In this document: positions 35,245-47,029 of the stretch, piece by piece | Numbering within the stretch: position 1 is the stretch's first letter | Layout of the letters: every line of letters starts with the position of its first letter | Assembly (NCBI GenBank): GCA_015680685.1 | Contig: MNCI01005810.1 | Coordinates: 64,001 to 124,000 of the forward strand | Length of the DNA: 60,000 bases | Reading direction: 5' to 3' | DNA from: Gnetum montanum | Lineage: Eukaryota; Streptophyta; Gnetopsida; Gnetales; Gnetaceae | Notes under the pieces: model-generated | The model's database searches: none | What the model was told of the DNA's origin: nothing | Seen by the model: only the letters and a program-made list of their open reading frames with translations | Made by a program: the position numbers and the translations under genes

Positions 35245-38200
35245 ATGACTTCCAAAACTATTGTTGCTAACACCTTTAATGTTGAGGTTCCCATCATGGT
35301 TCAAGGCACCCTTGGTGCTGAACAATCGCTAAACCCAATGCTAGAAACACAGCGATCCCTTAGGATCCAAAACTAGGAACCTAAGGGCTTCGCCTAGAAA
35401 CACGAATGCTATAACTTCCTCTATGTGAAGTTTCAGGCAAACCTACCTTTGGATGTACATGAATTCAAGGGTAAAAGTAGCTTCAAGTTTGCTTACTGCG
35501 ATGGGAAGGAGTTTGTTCCCACTCCCAGTGCTTCCATACCTTTGACACAAATCAACCAAAGGCTTCTAGACCAACTAATCTAGTTGGCTAGGCTTAAGGA
35601 GTAGCAGGACATAGCATCCAACCGGCATGAAGCTTTTCAGGATGGAAAAGAGGAACTCGATTCCCAATCTAACAAGGGAGGTCAAACCAACCCTATTCCT
35701 GTCCCTCCTACCCAGTCCTTCTAGGCCAACCTGTTGCCTGTCACCACTCCCTTTTTCATCATGCCTATGGTCCTGCAGCCTACAACTACAACCGCAATGG
35801 GTAGCCATGTCACCTTCCCAGTGTATCAATGCCCTTATTCCCTTGTTTCATTGGCAGCAACTATGCCTCCGCAAACTATTTCGCAGCCCATTACTGTAGC
35901 ATGTCACACACCAATCACGGCTACCCTGCCGCATGTTCACTCTGTACCTACTTCATAGTCATACGAAACTTCCATTTTGATTCCTACGTTCACATCTGTT
36001 CCACCCACCATGGCAGGCCTGGGCCCGTCCACATGGTGGACCCCATTTACTTCTTTGCCTATTCCACAACCTTTGCAAATGTCTCATTATATTTGCCCTC
36101 AGACCTACCAAACCCAGCAAATGGTACAACCTAACATGGGGCTATGGTCTATTCTACCAGTGACACAAGCAATCTATCTGGTGGCTCAAACCATAATTGC
36201 TGCTCCAATAGCACCACCTACTGGGTGGTGGATAGTGCGAATAGCACCTTTCGCAGGGGCTACCCCAATGGTACTACCGATGGGTCACACTACCACCCTT
36301 GCCATTCCACAGGTGGGGGCTTCCTTGGCAATTCCCTAACTACCTACACCATCACAAGGTTTGGATCAAGCGTTCCAACTTATCTAGAGCCTCACTAAGG
36401 AAATAAAACGCCTCAAGGCTGTTAGGTCCAACACGATACAAGTCATAAACTTTTACTAGGATGACCCCATTAGCTTTGCAATCCCTGCTCTGATGTTACC
36501 CCTAGGGATGTCTCTCCCACACTTCATGAAGTACGATGGGGAGGGAAATCCCAACGCACATCTAGTTACCTTTAGGTCTAAGTCTCTTCTGCTACAATAA
36601 TGGCCACACACCATTATTCGTGTCTTTGCCATGTCCCTAGCTAGGAGAGCCTTATATTGGTATCACGTGCTGCCACGCTTGTCCATTTCAACTCTAGAAG
36701 AGCTTTTGACCCAGTTCATGATCCACTTCAAATACAACTTGAAGCCAGAGATCATGTTGGACCAATTGATGAGCATAAAAAAGGAACCTTTGGAACTGGT
36801 CCAGAAGTTCATCCATTGATGGAGCACGACCCTTAACGAAATCCACGAGCCCATTGCTGAGGCCCACTTATTGGCTGTCTTTAAGGGTGTATTGAGTGAG
36901 TTTATCAAGTCTAAACTATACTACCTCATGCCTCACACTCTTAGTCAAGCCTTTTCTTAGACAAAGAGTATACAAGATGTGGCCAATGTAAGAAAAGACT
37001 CGACCTACATTGCTTACAAAAAAACCTTCACAAAGAAGGACAAGGGTAAGGCCCCAATGACCATAGTAGCTGCTATGGCAACCAAGGCCAAGCCTAGACC
37101 TAGTAACAATGGTAACAAGAACAACAAGAAGCCGACCGTACCCACAGCTAACCCCATGCCCAAGCAGGACAACATGTCGCAACCTCCAGTACCCACACCT
37201 GAGACATCTGCGAACCCAAACTAAACTTTGAGCATAAAGATTGTTCAAGGTACACCCCACTACCTCTCAAGCCTTCAGAACTTCTGAAACAACTACTGGC
37301 AACAGGGCACATTCAACACAAGCAGATGTCAAAAGAAGCAAGCAGGAGACATCAAAGCTACTATGAGCTCCTTAGGAACCTCTCTTTGGCCCTACCCAAT
37401 GAGCCCCTAGTTCCTAAGGGTTTCTAGTTGGATAGGTTTTGTGACTACCACCAACAGTGTGGTCACAACATGGATTAATATCTGGCATTGCAGAATGACA
37501 TCCAGAGGTTGATTGACCAGGGAAAACTTGTGTTGGATGAAAGGAACCTAGTACGTCCCGAAAACCAATCTATGCATGTCTACATAGACCCCCTTAATGC
37601 CAATAATTTTAGTTACATCATCAACACCATTGACATTGATAGTGATCCTAGGCCACCCCAGCAGCCATTCGTGGTTCATGTACCTCAACGTAGTGCACCA
37701 GCACCATGAGTGGATAATCAAATCTCGCAACAACCGTTTGTCCTGAAAGTCCCTCCATGGGCTTCCATCTCCATGCCACCTATTAGCGAAACCATGCTAC
37801 TTTTCCCACTAACATCATTAGCTCCTTTCATCATTAGGGGGCCGACTCCTTCGACAACCCCTACCCCACAAAAGATAGCTAAACAACCTTCTCATCCTAA
37901 AAAATGAGAAGTGTGTTTTGCAGGTGCGGCGTTGAAGGGGAATACCACCCAATGCATTCCCAAGCCTACATCTTTTCCCCCTACACCTACACCTTCATCA
38001 CCAAAGAAAAACATTATTGTAACTGCGTAGTCCAGGTTGCCCTACCAAAAAGGATCTGAACCTAGATCTGAAGTTTCTCCTCCTTAGGAAATTCATCTTC
38101 TGGGACTAATCAAAGAGGAGGAAAGTGTCAAACAGGGGGGTGTCGAAGACCTTTTAGATGCCCTCACTCAGGTCAAGCAGGATCTAAAATAGAAAAACAC

Positions 38201-38370
38201 TACACTGAGCCTATATGGCCTAATCATGACGTCTGTCCTCCACCATGAGGCTTTGATCTGCATGTTGACGAAGACATGCTAGTAGAAGAGGAAACGATCC
38301 ACTCGATCATGCTTCCCTCTACACCCACAAAGCCTAAGCTATCTCAATTGACTTTTAGTGACAACACCAT
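35245..38370 (+). pseudogene. Element A+: gag
   Basis: The start ATG at 35,245 lies in an 'aacaatgac' context and aligns with the A1 start (NVEVP downstream). N-terminal part: VKFQANLPLDVHEFKG. A Pro/Thr-rich part follows (35.7-36.35 kb), then a capsid-like part (36.4-36.96 kb: LTKEIKRLKAV; KYDGEGNPNAHLVTFRSK; ARRALYWYHVLPRLS; NLKPEIMLDQLMSIKKEPLE; KSKLYYLMPHTLSQAF), a basic linker (36,979-37,224) and the knuckle CDYHQQCGHNMD near 37,440 with NDIQRLIDQGKLVLDERN after it. The last knuckle Cys is lost. Stops at several CAG sites (e.g. 36,457-36,459). Confidence 0.85.
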
Positions 38371-39065
38371 TAGGGAAGATCCTGAAATGGGTCAGGTGAT
38401 GACAGCACCCCTTTTTATCACAATTCGGGTCGGCCAACACCAGATCTGAAGGGTACACGTTGATGATGGGGCTGCCATGAATGTCATCCCCTTCCCTAGT
38501 GTGGACAAGCTGGGCTTGGTCAATTAGATCAAACCCACAATGATGTTATGCCTAAGGTAATTCAACAGTGCATGCAGCCTAGTGAAAGGCACAGTTTACA
38601 TAGACTTCGTAGTAGGGGACCAGTTCTCCATAAGTGCAACGTTCATTGTGGTCGAGGAAACGACCGGGTTTAACCTGATCTTGGGGAGATCATAGTTAAT
38701 ACAACTTAGGGATGTCTCCTCACCCATACATAAGGACATCCACCTACCATACATGGGCAGGGAGGTGGTGATCTATGGTGATGAAGTAGCAGCACAAGCT
38801 ATCAGTAACATAGACACGAAGCAGGGTTTAGATGTCGTAACCTTTGAGAATGAAGCGCCTGCTCATGTGCACATTAACCACTCAGTGGGAGAATCAGCCC
38901 AGTAGGTTGGTCTCCAAAATGAAAGCATATGGGTTGAGTTTCCTTTCCAAGTAGGGGAGAATGATGTGAAAGAGGGCCCTGGCAAAACACCTCAGCCTTA
39001 CATTCCACTCAGCCCATGGTGGGTCAAGAAGCAGCTACGCATAGCACTGCTTCCTGCCAAGTTGC
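38371..39065 (+). pseudogene. Element A+: aspartic protease and linker
   Basis: The plus strand reads TIRVGQHQI, a stop, RVHVDDGAAMNVIPFPSVDK with active site DDGA, LGLV, LVKGTVYIDFV, FIVVEETTGFNLILGRS, then the linker ending WWVKKQLRIALLPAKLPS. Spacing and motifs equal those of A1. Stops occur before the active site and in GRS*L. The protease is followed by the boundary array and the antisense gene, not directly by RT. Confidence 0.85.
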
Positions 39066-39119
39066 CATCCCTTGTACGTTCACTGCTTTTTTCTTTGTTA
39101 ACATACCATGCTTTTAGCA

Positions 39120-39365
39120 TGCTATGCAATGATCCAAAATGGCCTAAAACTATGCTATGCTACGACCCAAAATAGCCTAAAACTAGAAATGGCCCAAAAT
39201 GACCTAAAACTATGCTACACTATGGCCCGAAATGGCCTAAAACTAGCATGAGTTACTAGTTAGCTGTTGTTCATGTTGTTAATGTATCATCCCTTTGGCA
39301 TGTTACGTAAAGGTCCAAAATGACCTAAAACTAGCAATGGCCTGAAATGGCCTAAAACTAGCACA
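39120..39365. repeat. Boundary array between protease and antisense gene (A+)
   Basis: About eight units containing 'ggcctaaaactagc' alternate with 'atggcccaaaatg', and two include 'atgctatgctac'. Counterpart of 14,150-14,325 in A1. Confidence 0.8.
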
Positions 39366-39504
39366 TGAAAGCATGAACATTTTACTCAAAACATAGCATA
39401 TATAGAATGTACAAGGCAACACAGAACCATTTTCTATTTCACAAAAGCCTCTTTACTTTATTCAAAATTGTTGTCTTTTAAACAATTTTTGCAAAATTTT
39501 TTAC

Positions 39505-42500
39505 ACAAAAATTCAAAATTTCAAAAAAATCCGATGTTGTAATGGGTTTTCTTTGTTCGCATCATCTTCACCTTTCGTTTCTGCATCATTTCCTTTCGCA
39601 ACGCCTTCACCTATATTTTCCTCTGCTGATTCCTCATTCCTTCCCTCTCTGGGCCATGTGCCGTCATCTTGAGCCTACATCGTAGGGGTGAAGTGTTCAG
39701 CTAGGTCAACAAACGCAAACTACAATAGAGCATAAGCATTAACATAGTAGAAAGAAACTAACCTGAGAAGGGCCTATGTCCATCTCAAAGGGTATCTAGT
39801 CTAAATCGAGCCCAAGGCGATGCCAGATCTCCTCTACCATGATGTCCATCCAATGCCTATTTCTTGGTTCAACGTCCATAGCAACTCTCTCTCTTTCGAC
39901 AGTTGTTCACCTTGGTGGTCCTAGGGAAAAGGAGACGGTTGCAGTCTCTCCGGTGGGAAGGTCCAATTTTAGGTCAGGAGATTCTGTAACCTTTACCTGC
40001 TCCAACTTGGCATAGGCCTCAGAAGCATCAATGGAATTTATGAATGCTTCATACGTAAATGCCTCCATAGCAGTGTCCCTGTATAGTTTACGATGGGTGG
40101 CATTTTCTCATTTATACATGTATTTATGGTTTCTCTAGGACTGCCCCCATTCATAAACCTTGGCACTAAAGTATTTAAAATATTAACACTTCTAGGCTAG
40201 CAAGACCATTTACATCTACTATTCTATTATTTTGCAGGTGGCTTCAACATTCTGATGCGAAACTATCCAAAACCTGGTGTAGTCTATTACAGCTGTGCAC
40301 CAGTCCTCATTATTAGTGTCGCGGGCTATGAGGAACTTGTTCCTTGACTTCAGATCCTCCACCTCAGTGATTAGTTCAACCTCCCTTTGCTCAACCCTTT
40401 GGACCCATTTCCACAGGTCCTCATTGATGTGCTTATACTTTCACAAGGAGCGTGCCAAGTGCAAAATGCACTTTCAAGCCTAGTCATACGCACAACGAGA
40501 CACCTCGATCACTTTAGGCGAGAATGTAGGCACGACACTAACTTTCAAAGGCCGTGCTAGGTCCCATTTGACTCAAGAGGCTACCATGACACAAAGAACA
40601 TAGAAATTGCATTAGAATAACAAGAGTAGAAAACTTGAGAAATTCTAGCATAACAACATTAGAGCACCTAACACTACTACTTACCTATGTTAGGGTTCGC
40701 TTGCTGGAGGCAGTTGATCATGTTGTCAACGATTCCATGCATGAATGTAAACTTGTCAGGGATCTTGTCCCACAACTCTACACGAATCGGAGAGGGTCAT
40801 ACAGCAATAGCAGTAGCACCTCTTACATAACTAAACATATCAAAAATGGCTAAAATGGACTAATACAAGGCAAACACATTGCTGAACTCAACAGCATCCG
40901 ATTGTAGTCTCCCTTCTTACTGATGAAAGATGATGGCAGTAACCTTGGTAGAGGTCCCTGCTAAGTCTGTATGAACCTCTTCCTCATGCACTGGTGCCTT
41001 TCCTTTTAGGAGACTAGCATCTTTTTTATTCAAAGGAGGCTCCTCTTCATTAGTAGGAGAATTCTCCCTAATAACAAGAGCTCCCACCTTAGCGATAGGG
41101 GTTTTTCCCTTCTTAATCGGGGCCCTTTCTTCTGAGACTGGGGCCTCCATGTCTTTATTTGTTGCCCTCGTATTAGGGGCCAACACCTCTTCATCACCTT
41201 CTTCTTCCTCTTCTTCTTCCTCTGCCAGCAAAGAAACATGTTTGCATTAGTCCAAAAAAAGTTAGCTTAAAGCAGGCACTACGCTACACCATACCTCCTA
41301 GCATAGCATAGCGTAGCAAACAATAACAAAGTAAGCATTAGAAAAAAGAATTTACCAATGGGGGAATGTGTCCTATGCAGTTTAAGCCACAGAATCCACC
41401 CCTCCTATTCCACCATGCGAAGGGATTCCTCAACTAGGGGAGACCTCTTCTGCTGCAGCTTTTTGGGCATAGTCTCAGCTATGAGACATTCCCCCCCATG
41501 ACATACTACTAACTACAATAGGGGGCATCTCTCCTATGCTATCCTGGCCACGAACATTGTGAGCCACCTGATCCTTAGTCATCACAGAGAATGATTCCAC
41601 AATTATTTCTTGGGGATCTTGGGCTCAAGTGGTCTAGAGAATCTGGCGAATCCACAGTCTGGAAATCTAGTTGTGATTTCACATGACCCAGGTTCCATTC
41701 TCATGAACCATTAGGAACTCCGCAAAGTGATTCAGATAGGCTATGTAGAAGGCATAAGGTATGTTGGAACGGGACTCCGATTTTTGATAGAGTCCCAAGA
41801 TTTCAGCCTACAAGCCTTTACATAGAAAGCTAGCCCAATTGTAACAGACCCCCTCTTCCATGACCTCACGCATTATCCAAGCCAATTCAATCCCCAAGAA
41901 ATTCCCTTGGGTAAGCAGCTGGGGGAATGCACAAGCACGGAAGATAGGGTAGATCTCCTTGGCAGGCCCATCTTTAAGCTTCTCCATGGGAAGCCCTTTT
42001 CACTCCTTGGCAATCCCCAACCACTCTTGAATATCCTTCTTCTAAAGGATCAGCTCCTTCTTGCCCTTTGATCCTATGAGAACACCTTCAACAGGGACAC
42101 CGAATAGGTCTGCAAATAGCTAGTCATTGATTTCAATGACCACCCGCACGCCTTGTATGCATGCACGGAAGCAGCCAACCTTGTCAGAAAAGGCATTGAT
42201 TGGGGAAAGCATCTTGGTGGCAGGAATGCTTGGATTTGGGGCCAAGAATAGATCCATAAGCCCAACCTTTTGGATGTTCTAGACCAAGGAGTTGAAAGCT
42301 GCATGGTTTATCCAGCGTTGGCTCGCTTCTACTTCATCATATTTGAAGTAGATGTTTGCCCCCTGTGTCTTGGCAGTTACCATCATCACCTCCTGGGGCT
42401 TCTTTGCCCCTTCAATAGTTTCACAAAAATTTTTAGCATAAAAACCAAGAAAATACAAAGATTGCAAAGGCACTTAAGCATGCAACACTTACTGGTTGTC

Positions 42501-43980
42501 CTACCAGGTCTATACGATAACAAGAACAGTAGACGTTCAACTAGAACTTGTTCAACCATGACTGATTTGAAGGGTTCTATCCACTCCTCATCCAACCAAC
42601 CCTACCCCTTGCACTGGTCATAGGGAATGCAATATAGGCCTTAGTAGGTATGGTATTCAGCTCCACATTGACTGATCACACTCGCCCACAGGTTCTTAGC
42701 AGAGGAGAACTCCTATAGGGCTATCTGTGCTGTAGCCAGTAGAACCAGTAGATTGTGAACCCCATCCTTGTGGATGAAGAACCTAGTAACAAACACATAC
42801 TATTAGCATTTGGCCAATGTGGCCAACATCACACAAACACAGTGGAACAAGGCTACAAAACTCACCTGCCAGCACAATAGATAGTTTCCTATGGATTCTA
42901 GAAGCGCATCACCATATAACATGTGAGGAATACTATGTTGTAATGGTGATAGTAGCTATACTCAGGCATGTCCTAGATCCAAGCCAAATACCTTAACCCT
43001 ATTGGGCATTGACTAGATCCTTCTTCCTACCTACTCATGATTGCCCCGTCGGTCAAAAACCTTAGGATGCCCTGGCTTTCCCTAGGAAATATGGCTTTTG
43101 TTATGCTGGCTACCTCCTCCTCCTCTAGGGATGACCAAAAAATCACACTGAAGTGGTCAAGGAGGAATTGTAAAAAGTCCTATGCTCCTTTCCTAAGCCA
43201 GACCCCCCACTCTCCCACACGTATCTGGGGAGGAGGAGCATTGGCCACAGGTTTTCTCACATGACATAGGACCCTTCTAATTTCTAAAATAATCAAGATT
43301 AGGCTTAGCCCCATCCTGCACAACACAACTAGCAAGTGTTAGCATCATGTCTAAGTGCAATACACATGCAATGTAGCAACACCTAGCAGTTCATGCATAT
43401 AGCATAGCATAACCCTCTTCCTGTGCATAGCGTAGTAAGAACATGAAAGTGCTAGCATAGAGAAAATAGCCTAGCATAGCAATAGAGTAATTAACCCTAA
43501 CGGGGTGATTAACAATAAGCTCTAACAGAACACATGTCACACTATCATATCATGCATGGCCCAACCCTCCTTTGGGTCCTACATCATGCCATTCAAAAGC
43601 CAAGTAACTTAAACTACAAGGACCCCCATGGTTATGACAACTGCAGTAGTGGCAGATTAAGCCACCTTGCATGCAACAATGGAGTAATGTTTATGCAATT
43701 TCCGTGCCAAAAACGACAAGAGTAGCAATGAAAAAGCCAAAACAACGCGATGATAGAAAACACAGGTGGCTAAGAATAGGATGCAAAATGAAAGCATAGA
43801 ATAATAGAAGTAAAAAATGATAACAGAATCGGGAAAAAATAGAGGAAGCATAGTAACCCACTGGGTCAATGGTCTATCCTTCCACATTGTGGCACGTACT
43901 TGTGTCATGTGCCCTAGGGTTTGCTTCACCTCCTCAACCTTTGCAAGTGCCAAATGCCTACATTCCTTCTTCAGAGCCAT
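39505..43980 (-). pseudogene. Antisense multi-exon gene of family A (copy in A+)
   Basis: The gene runs opposite to gag and pol. Exon 1 43,980-43,862 (ATG at 43,980, MALKKECRHLALAKVEEVKQ), exon 2 43,315-42,866, exon 3 42,782-42,493, exon 4 about 42,431-41,356, exon 5 from about 41,224 to 40,921 (acidic start, TRATNKD, APVSEE), an exon ending near 40,689 (ELWDKIPDKFTFMHGIVDNM), a coiled-coil-like exon about 40,490-39,763, and a last acidic exon from 39,674. Introns have GT-AG or near borders (GTGGGT, GTGAGT, GTAAGT, GTAAAT, GTTAGT donors). Exon 2 resembles the NIF/FCP1-like HAD phosphatase fold (LIILEIRRVLCHV; DFLQFLLDHFSVIFWSSLEE), with catalytic motif I Asp residues missing. Exon 4 resembles the putative plant transposon protein domain (ACIQGVRVVIEIND). 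Many stops; a role is unknown. Confidence 0.7.
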
Positions 43981-44119
43981 CGTCCTACTCGCAAATCTCT
44001 TTTCCTTACTGTTTTGCAAAAAACCACCTTGCTCGCTATTAGCATAATCGCTCTGAAATCGTCTTGTGCTCCGAATATGGGCTCTATGCTCTTATGGTGA
44101 GAATGATAAGCTTACTAAG

Positions 44120-44180
44120 GTTTAATCCCTATTTATGGCCATAATGGTAAAAATGGGAAACTTGCCACTCTCTCTCCCCA
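44120..44180 (-). promoter_or_regulatory. Candidate promoter of the antisense gene (A+)
   Basis: On the minus strand 'gagagagag' (44,176-44,168) is followed by 'ggcaagtttccc' and then CATAAATA (44,137-44,130), about 150 bases before the ATG at 43,980. Element A- has the same string order at 56,904-56,960, also about 150 bases before its ATG. Confidence 0.5.
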
Positions 44181-44319
44181 TTAAATGCAAAGTGCACTGT
44201 ACAACGTAGCATACTCGCCACGACATCGTAGCACTGTTAGCATAAACCTTGACACGCTCTAAGCTAACTACTTGCTTTCCTGAAAAATGAAGAAAAAATA
44301 TTTTCAATTATCCTGGTTT

Positions 44320-44535
44320 GGAAAGACCTTAAACTAGCATGTTTCAATCTTTCATGCGTTTGCAGTCTACAATGACACTAAACTAGCAATCTCATGTTTT
44401 CCCATTGGTAGTTTTACATTTTCTCCTTAGTAGCATCACATTTTCACATTGACAGTTTTACATTTTCTATTTTAGCAGCTCTACATATCCATGCCATAAC
44501 GGTTTGCCATGACTTTAAACTGGCAAAATTTCAAT
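44320..44535. repeat. Boundary array between antisense gene and RT (A+)
   Basis: Degenerate units with 'ttaaactagcatg', 'actaaactagcaat', 'gtagttttacatttt' and 'tttaaactggcaa'. The core TAAACTAGCA is the same as in the 3' array at 48.12-48.49 kb. The counterpart in A- is at 56.64-56.77 kb. Confidence 0.65.
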
Positions 44536-44639
44536 CACTACATCATACTTCACTAGTTAAATATCATCATTGCTTTGCAAGTTTTCGTTATGCACGATTG
44601 CTACCAACAGGTGCCTCTTAACCAAGCTTTCGTCTCATT

Positions 44640-45775
44640 TTGACAGGTTAAATGGAAAAATGGAAATCCATCGTGATCTCTCCACACCTTTACCCTAGCA
44701 GGTCCACATGGCAAGCTCACAAGACAATTGAACCTAGACCTAATCAATTAGGGGTCGACCACAACTAGCACCATAGCATCCTTAGAAACATCCCCAGACT
44801 AGCCTGAGCATCTGGTCCAAACTGTAGATTTGGAGGCCAGGGATGTAACTGAGGACCCTCTTGTTGAGACTTCTATGACCACGTCCAAGGGAGAAGTAAA
44901 AATGTTAAAGCATAGCTCCCTCCTAGATGCGCAGACGCATGAAAATGTAGCCAAGATTCAGCAAGACAACGTCAAAGTATTCTCATGTTCGTATAGCGAC
45001 ATGTCGGGTTTGGATTTGAAGCTGATACAGCACAACATCGTCCTAGACCCGTGTGTGAAGGTAATCAAGCAGAAGGCTCATAAAGTTAAACCAGAAATCG
45101 CTAGGCTATACTAAGTTGGTTTCATCTGTGCAGTTGATTATTTAGAATGGGTGTCCAACATCATCATGGCTTCTAAGAAAATGGGAGGAATATGAATCTG
45201 TATAGAATTTCGAGACCTGAACAAGGTGACAATCACAGACAATTTCCCACTTCCAAGCATCAATCAACTCATTGATACTATGGCTGGTCATGCTCTATTA
45301 TCCTTCATGGATGGATTTTTTGGCTACAACCAAATTCGCATCAACTCAAAGCATCAGCTAACAATAACCTTCATAACCCCATGGGGTACCTTTTGTTACA
45401 CCATGATGCCTTTTGGGCTCAAGAACTTTGGAGCAATCTACTAGCAGATCATGACCTACATCTTCAGCGACCACATCCTAGAAATGTTAAATGACTATGT
45501 CGATGATATAGCAGTCAAGTCCAAGGAGGCAGCTAATCACCCACGCGATCTAGGGATAGTCCTTAAATGTTGTCAAATGCATGATCTACCCCTTAATCCT
45601 AAGAAGTGTGTCTTCGGTGTGAAAACCAGACGCATGTTAGGGTTCGTAGTATTGAAGGCTAGAATAAAGGTGAACCTTGACAAAGTCAAGGCCATCGTCA
45701 ACCTGGCACCTCATACAAACCTTAAGAAGTTATGTGGCTTGCAAGGTAGGGTATAATTCATCTGAAGGTTTATAG
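44640..45775 (+). pseudogene. Element A+: reverse transcriptase
   Basis: The upstream part reads DVTEDPLVETSMTTSKGEVK, then SCSYSDMSGLDLKLIQHNIV and KVIKQKAHKVKPEIARLY (the pre-RT region of Ty3/gypsy pol). Fingers and palm: EFRDLNKVTI, NFPLPSINQLIDTMAGH, LLSFMDGFFGYNQI (first catalytic Asp present), FCYTMMPFGLKNFGA, and the catalytic YVDD box at 45,496-45,507. The connection includes NPKKCVFGVKTRRMLGF. Stops include TGA at the GGI*ICIEFRDLN position, where related elements have Arg (CGA to TGA), and TAG at 45,442-45,444, where A- has CAG. It would copy element RNA to DNA; it is now dead. Confidence 0.9.
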
Positions 45776-46375
45776 CAAAGTTGACTGACAAGTTACATCC
45801 CATGCAACACCTTCTAAAGAAAGGGGTTAACTTCAAGTGGACAACCCAATGTCAACAAGCCCTTGATGACTTGAAGGAAGAGCTTTTGCACCTCCCAATT
45901 ATGCATCCATGATAGAGGGATAAGACTTTCTTCATCTACATCGCCAGCTTCGACACATCTATCATAGCATTGCTATGTCAGAAATGAGATGACGGATCTG
46001 AGATACCGGTGTACTACCTGAGTCATGCATTAATAGCGCATGAGGTGAAATACAATAAAGTGGAGAGGAATTTCCTTGCCTTCGTTTTTGCACTAAAAAA
46101 GTGGAGGCACTACCTATTTCGCAATGTAGTCAACATCATTTGCAAAAGCAACATATTTCGGGCTATCACTAACAACTTGTATGAAAGCAGTAGGATAGCC
46201 CGATGGAAAGCAATAACTCTGGAGTTCAACCTACACTATGTAAGCCAGTTGTCAACAAAGGGTCAAGCCATAGCAATGCAACTTATGGCCTCACCCATCA
46301 ACGACCACGCAACCATAGATCCCAAATTCCCAAATGAGCATGTTGGCACTATCAACATCGTTCCATCACACCTAG
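45776..46375 (+). pseudogene. Element A+: RNase H (first, Ty3-type)
   Basis: It follows RT with HPMQHLLKKGVNFKW, ALDDLKEELLHLPIMHP, then the domain core FFIYIASFDTSIIALLCQK, YYLSHALIAHEVKYNKVERN, FLAFVFALKKWRHYLF and SNIFRAITNNL. The first acidic residue is in an IASFDTS context, as usual for this group. Stops after HP and after CQK. It would degrade the RNA strand of the RNA-DNA hybrid. Confidence 0.85.
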
Positions 46376-46990
46376 AAGCTACTCTACACTTTGATGATGC
46401 CTCAACCACGTGAGGAGGTAGTGCAATGGCTATCATTACATTTCTCTCTAGGGAAATGCACCCATTTGCTTAGCTTTTTGTGTTCCCCTGCACCAACAAT
46501 GTGGTAGAGTATGAGGGGCTACTCAAAGGCCTCTTAACTACCCAAGCATTATGCATACAATACTTGGTAATCTGCAGTGATTTGGAACTAGTTGTGAATC
46601 AAATCACTGAGGTCTATGCCTGCAAAGCTATGCACCTACAACCCTACTACAACCTAGCAAAAAGCATGCTTAAGTAATTTGCAACCACAAATGTGCAATA
46701 CGTGCCATGCAATGAGAACACCGTGGTAGATGCCTTAGCCACCCTTGCATTAAACATTCCACCTCACTTGTTTGCAAGTCTACCGACTAAAATTATCCAA
46801 TGTACTGAGCCTATCACTTAGGTGGGACACGTGGCCTCTATCAGTGCCATGGATACCTAGGAGTGGTATGATAACATTAAAGCCTACCTGCAACATGGTG
46901 AACCCCCAAGTGCACTGACATCTGCTTAGAGAGATGCGATCCGAAAAGTGTGCCTGGTAATATATGCTCATGGGGAATGATGTCCTATGT
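46376..46990 (+). pseudogene. Element A+: second RNase H (archaeal-type) and linker
   Basis: The order is LHFDDAST, GGSAMAIITFLSREMHPFA, NNVVEYEGLLKGLLTTQALC, YLVICSDLELVVNQI, YYNLAKSMLK and NTVVDALATLAL. The acidic residues DDAS, VEYEGLL, CSDLELV and VDALA are at the places expected for the additional aRNase H of the Tat group. The linker that follows (46.8-47.0 kb) is badly decayed. Two RNases H in tandem are the diagnostic trait of this lineage. Confidence 0.8.
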
Positions 46991-47029
46991 TGACACTCCT
47001 ATGATGGGATATTGCTGGCATGTGTGGGT

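Noticed and set aside
41030-41239. Lys/Arg-rich minus-strand frame
   Set aside because: Out-of-frame shadow of the acidic exon 5 of the antisense gene, whose homologue at 59.84-60 kb supports the acidic frame.
39505-43980. Antisense block read as an ordinary host gene in an intergenic gap between two elements
   Set aside because: The same block sits at the same internal position and orientation in two elements that are inverted relative to each other, with protease in the same polyprotein orientation as RT in A+, so it belongs to the element.
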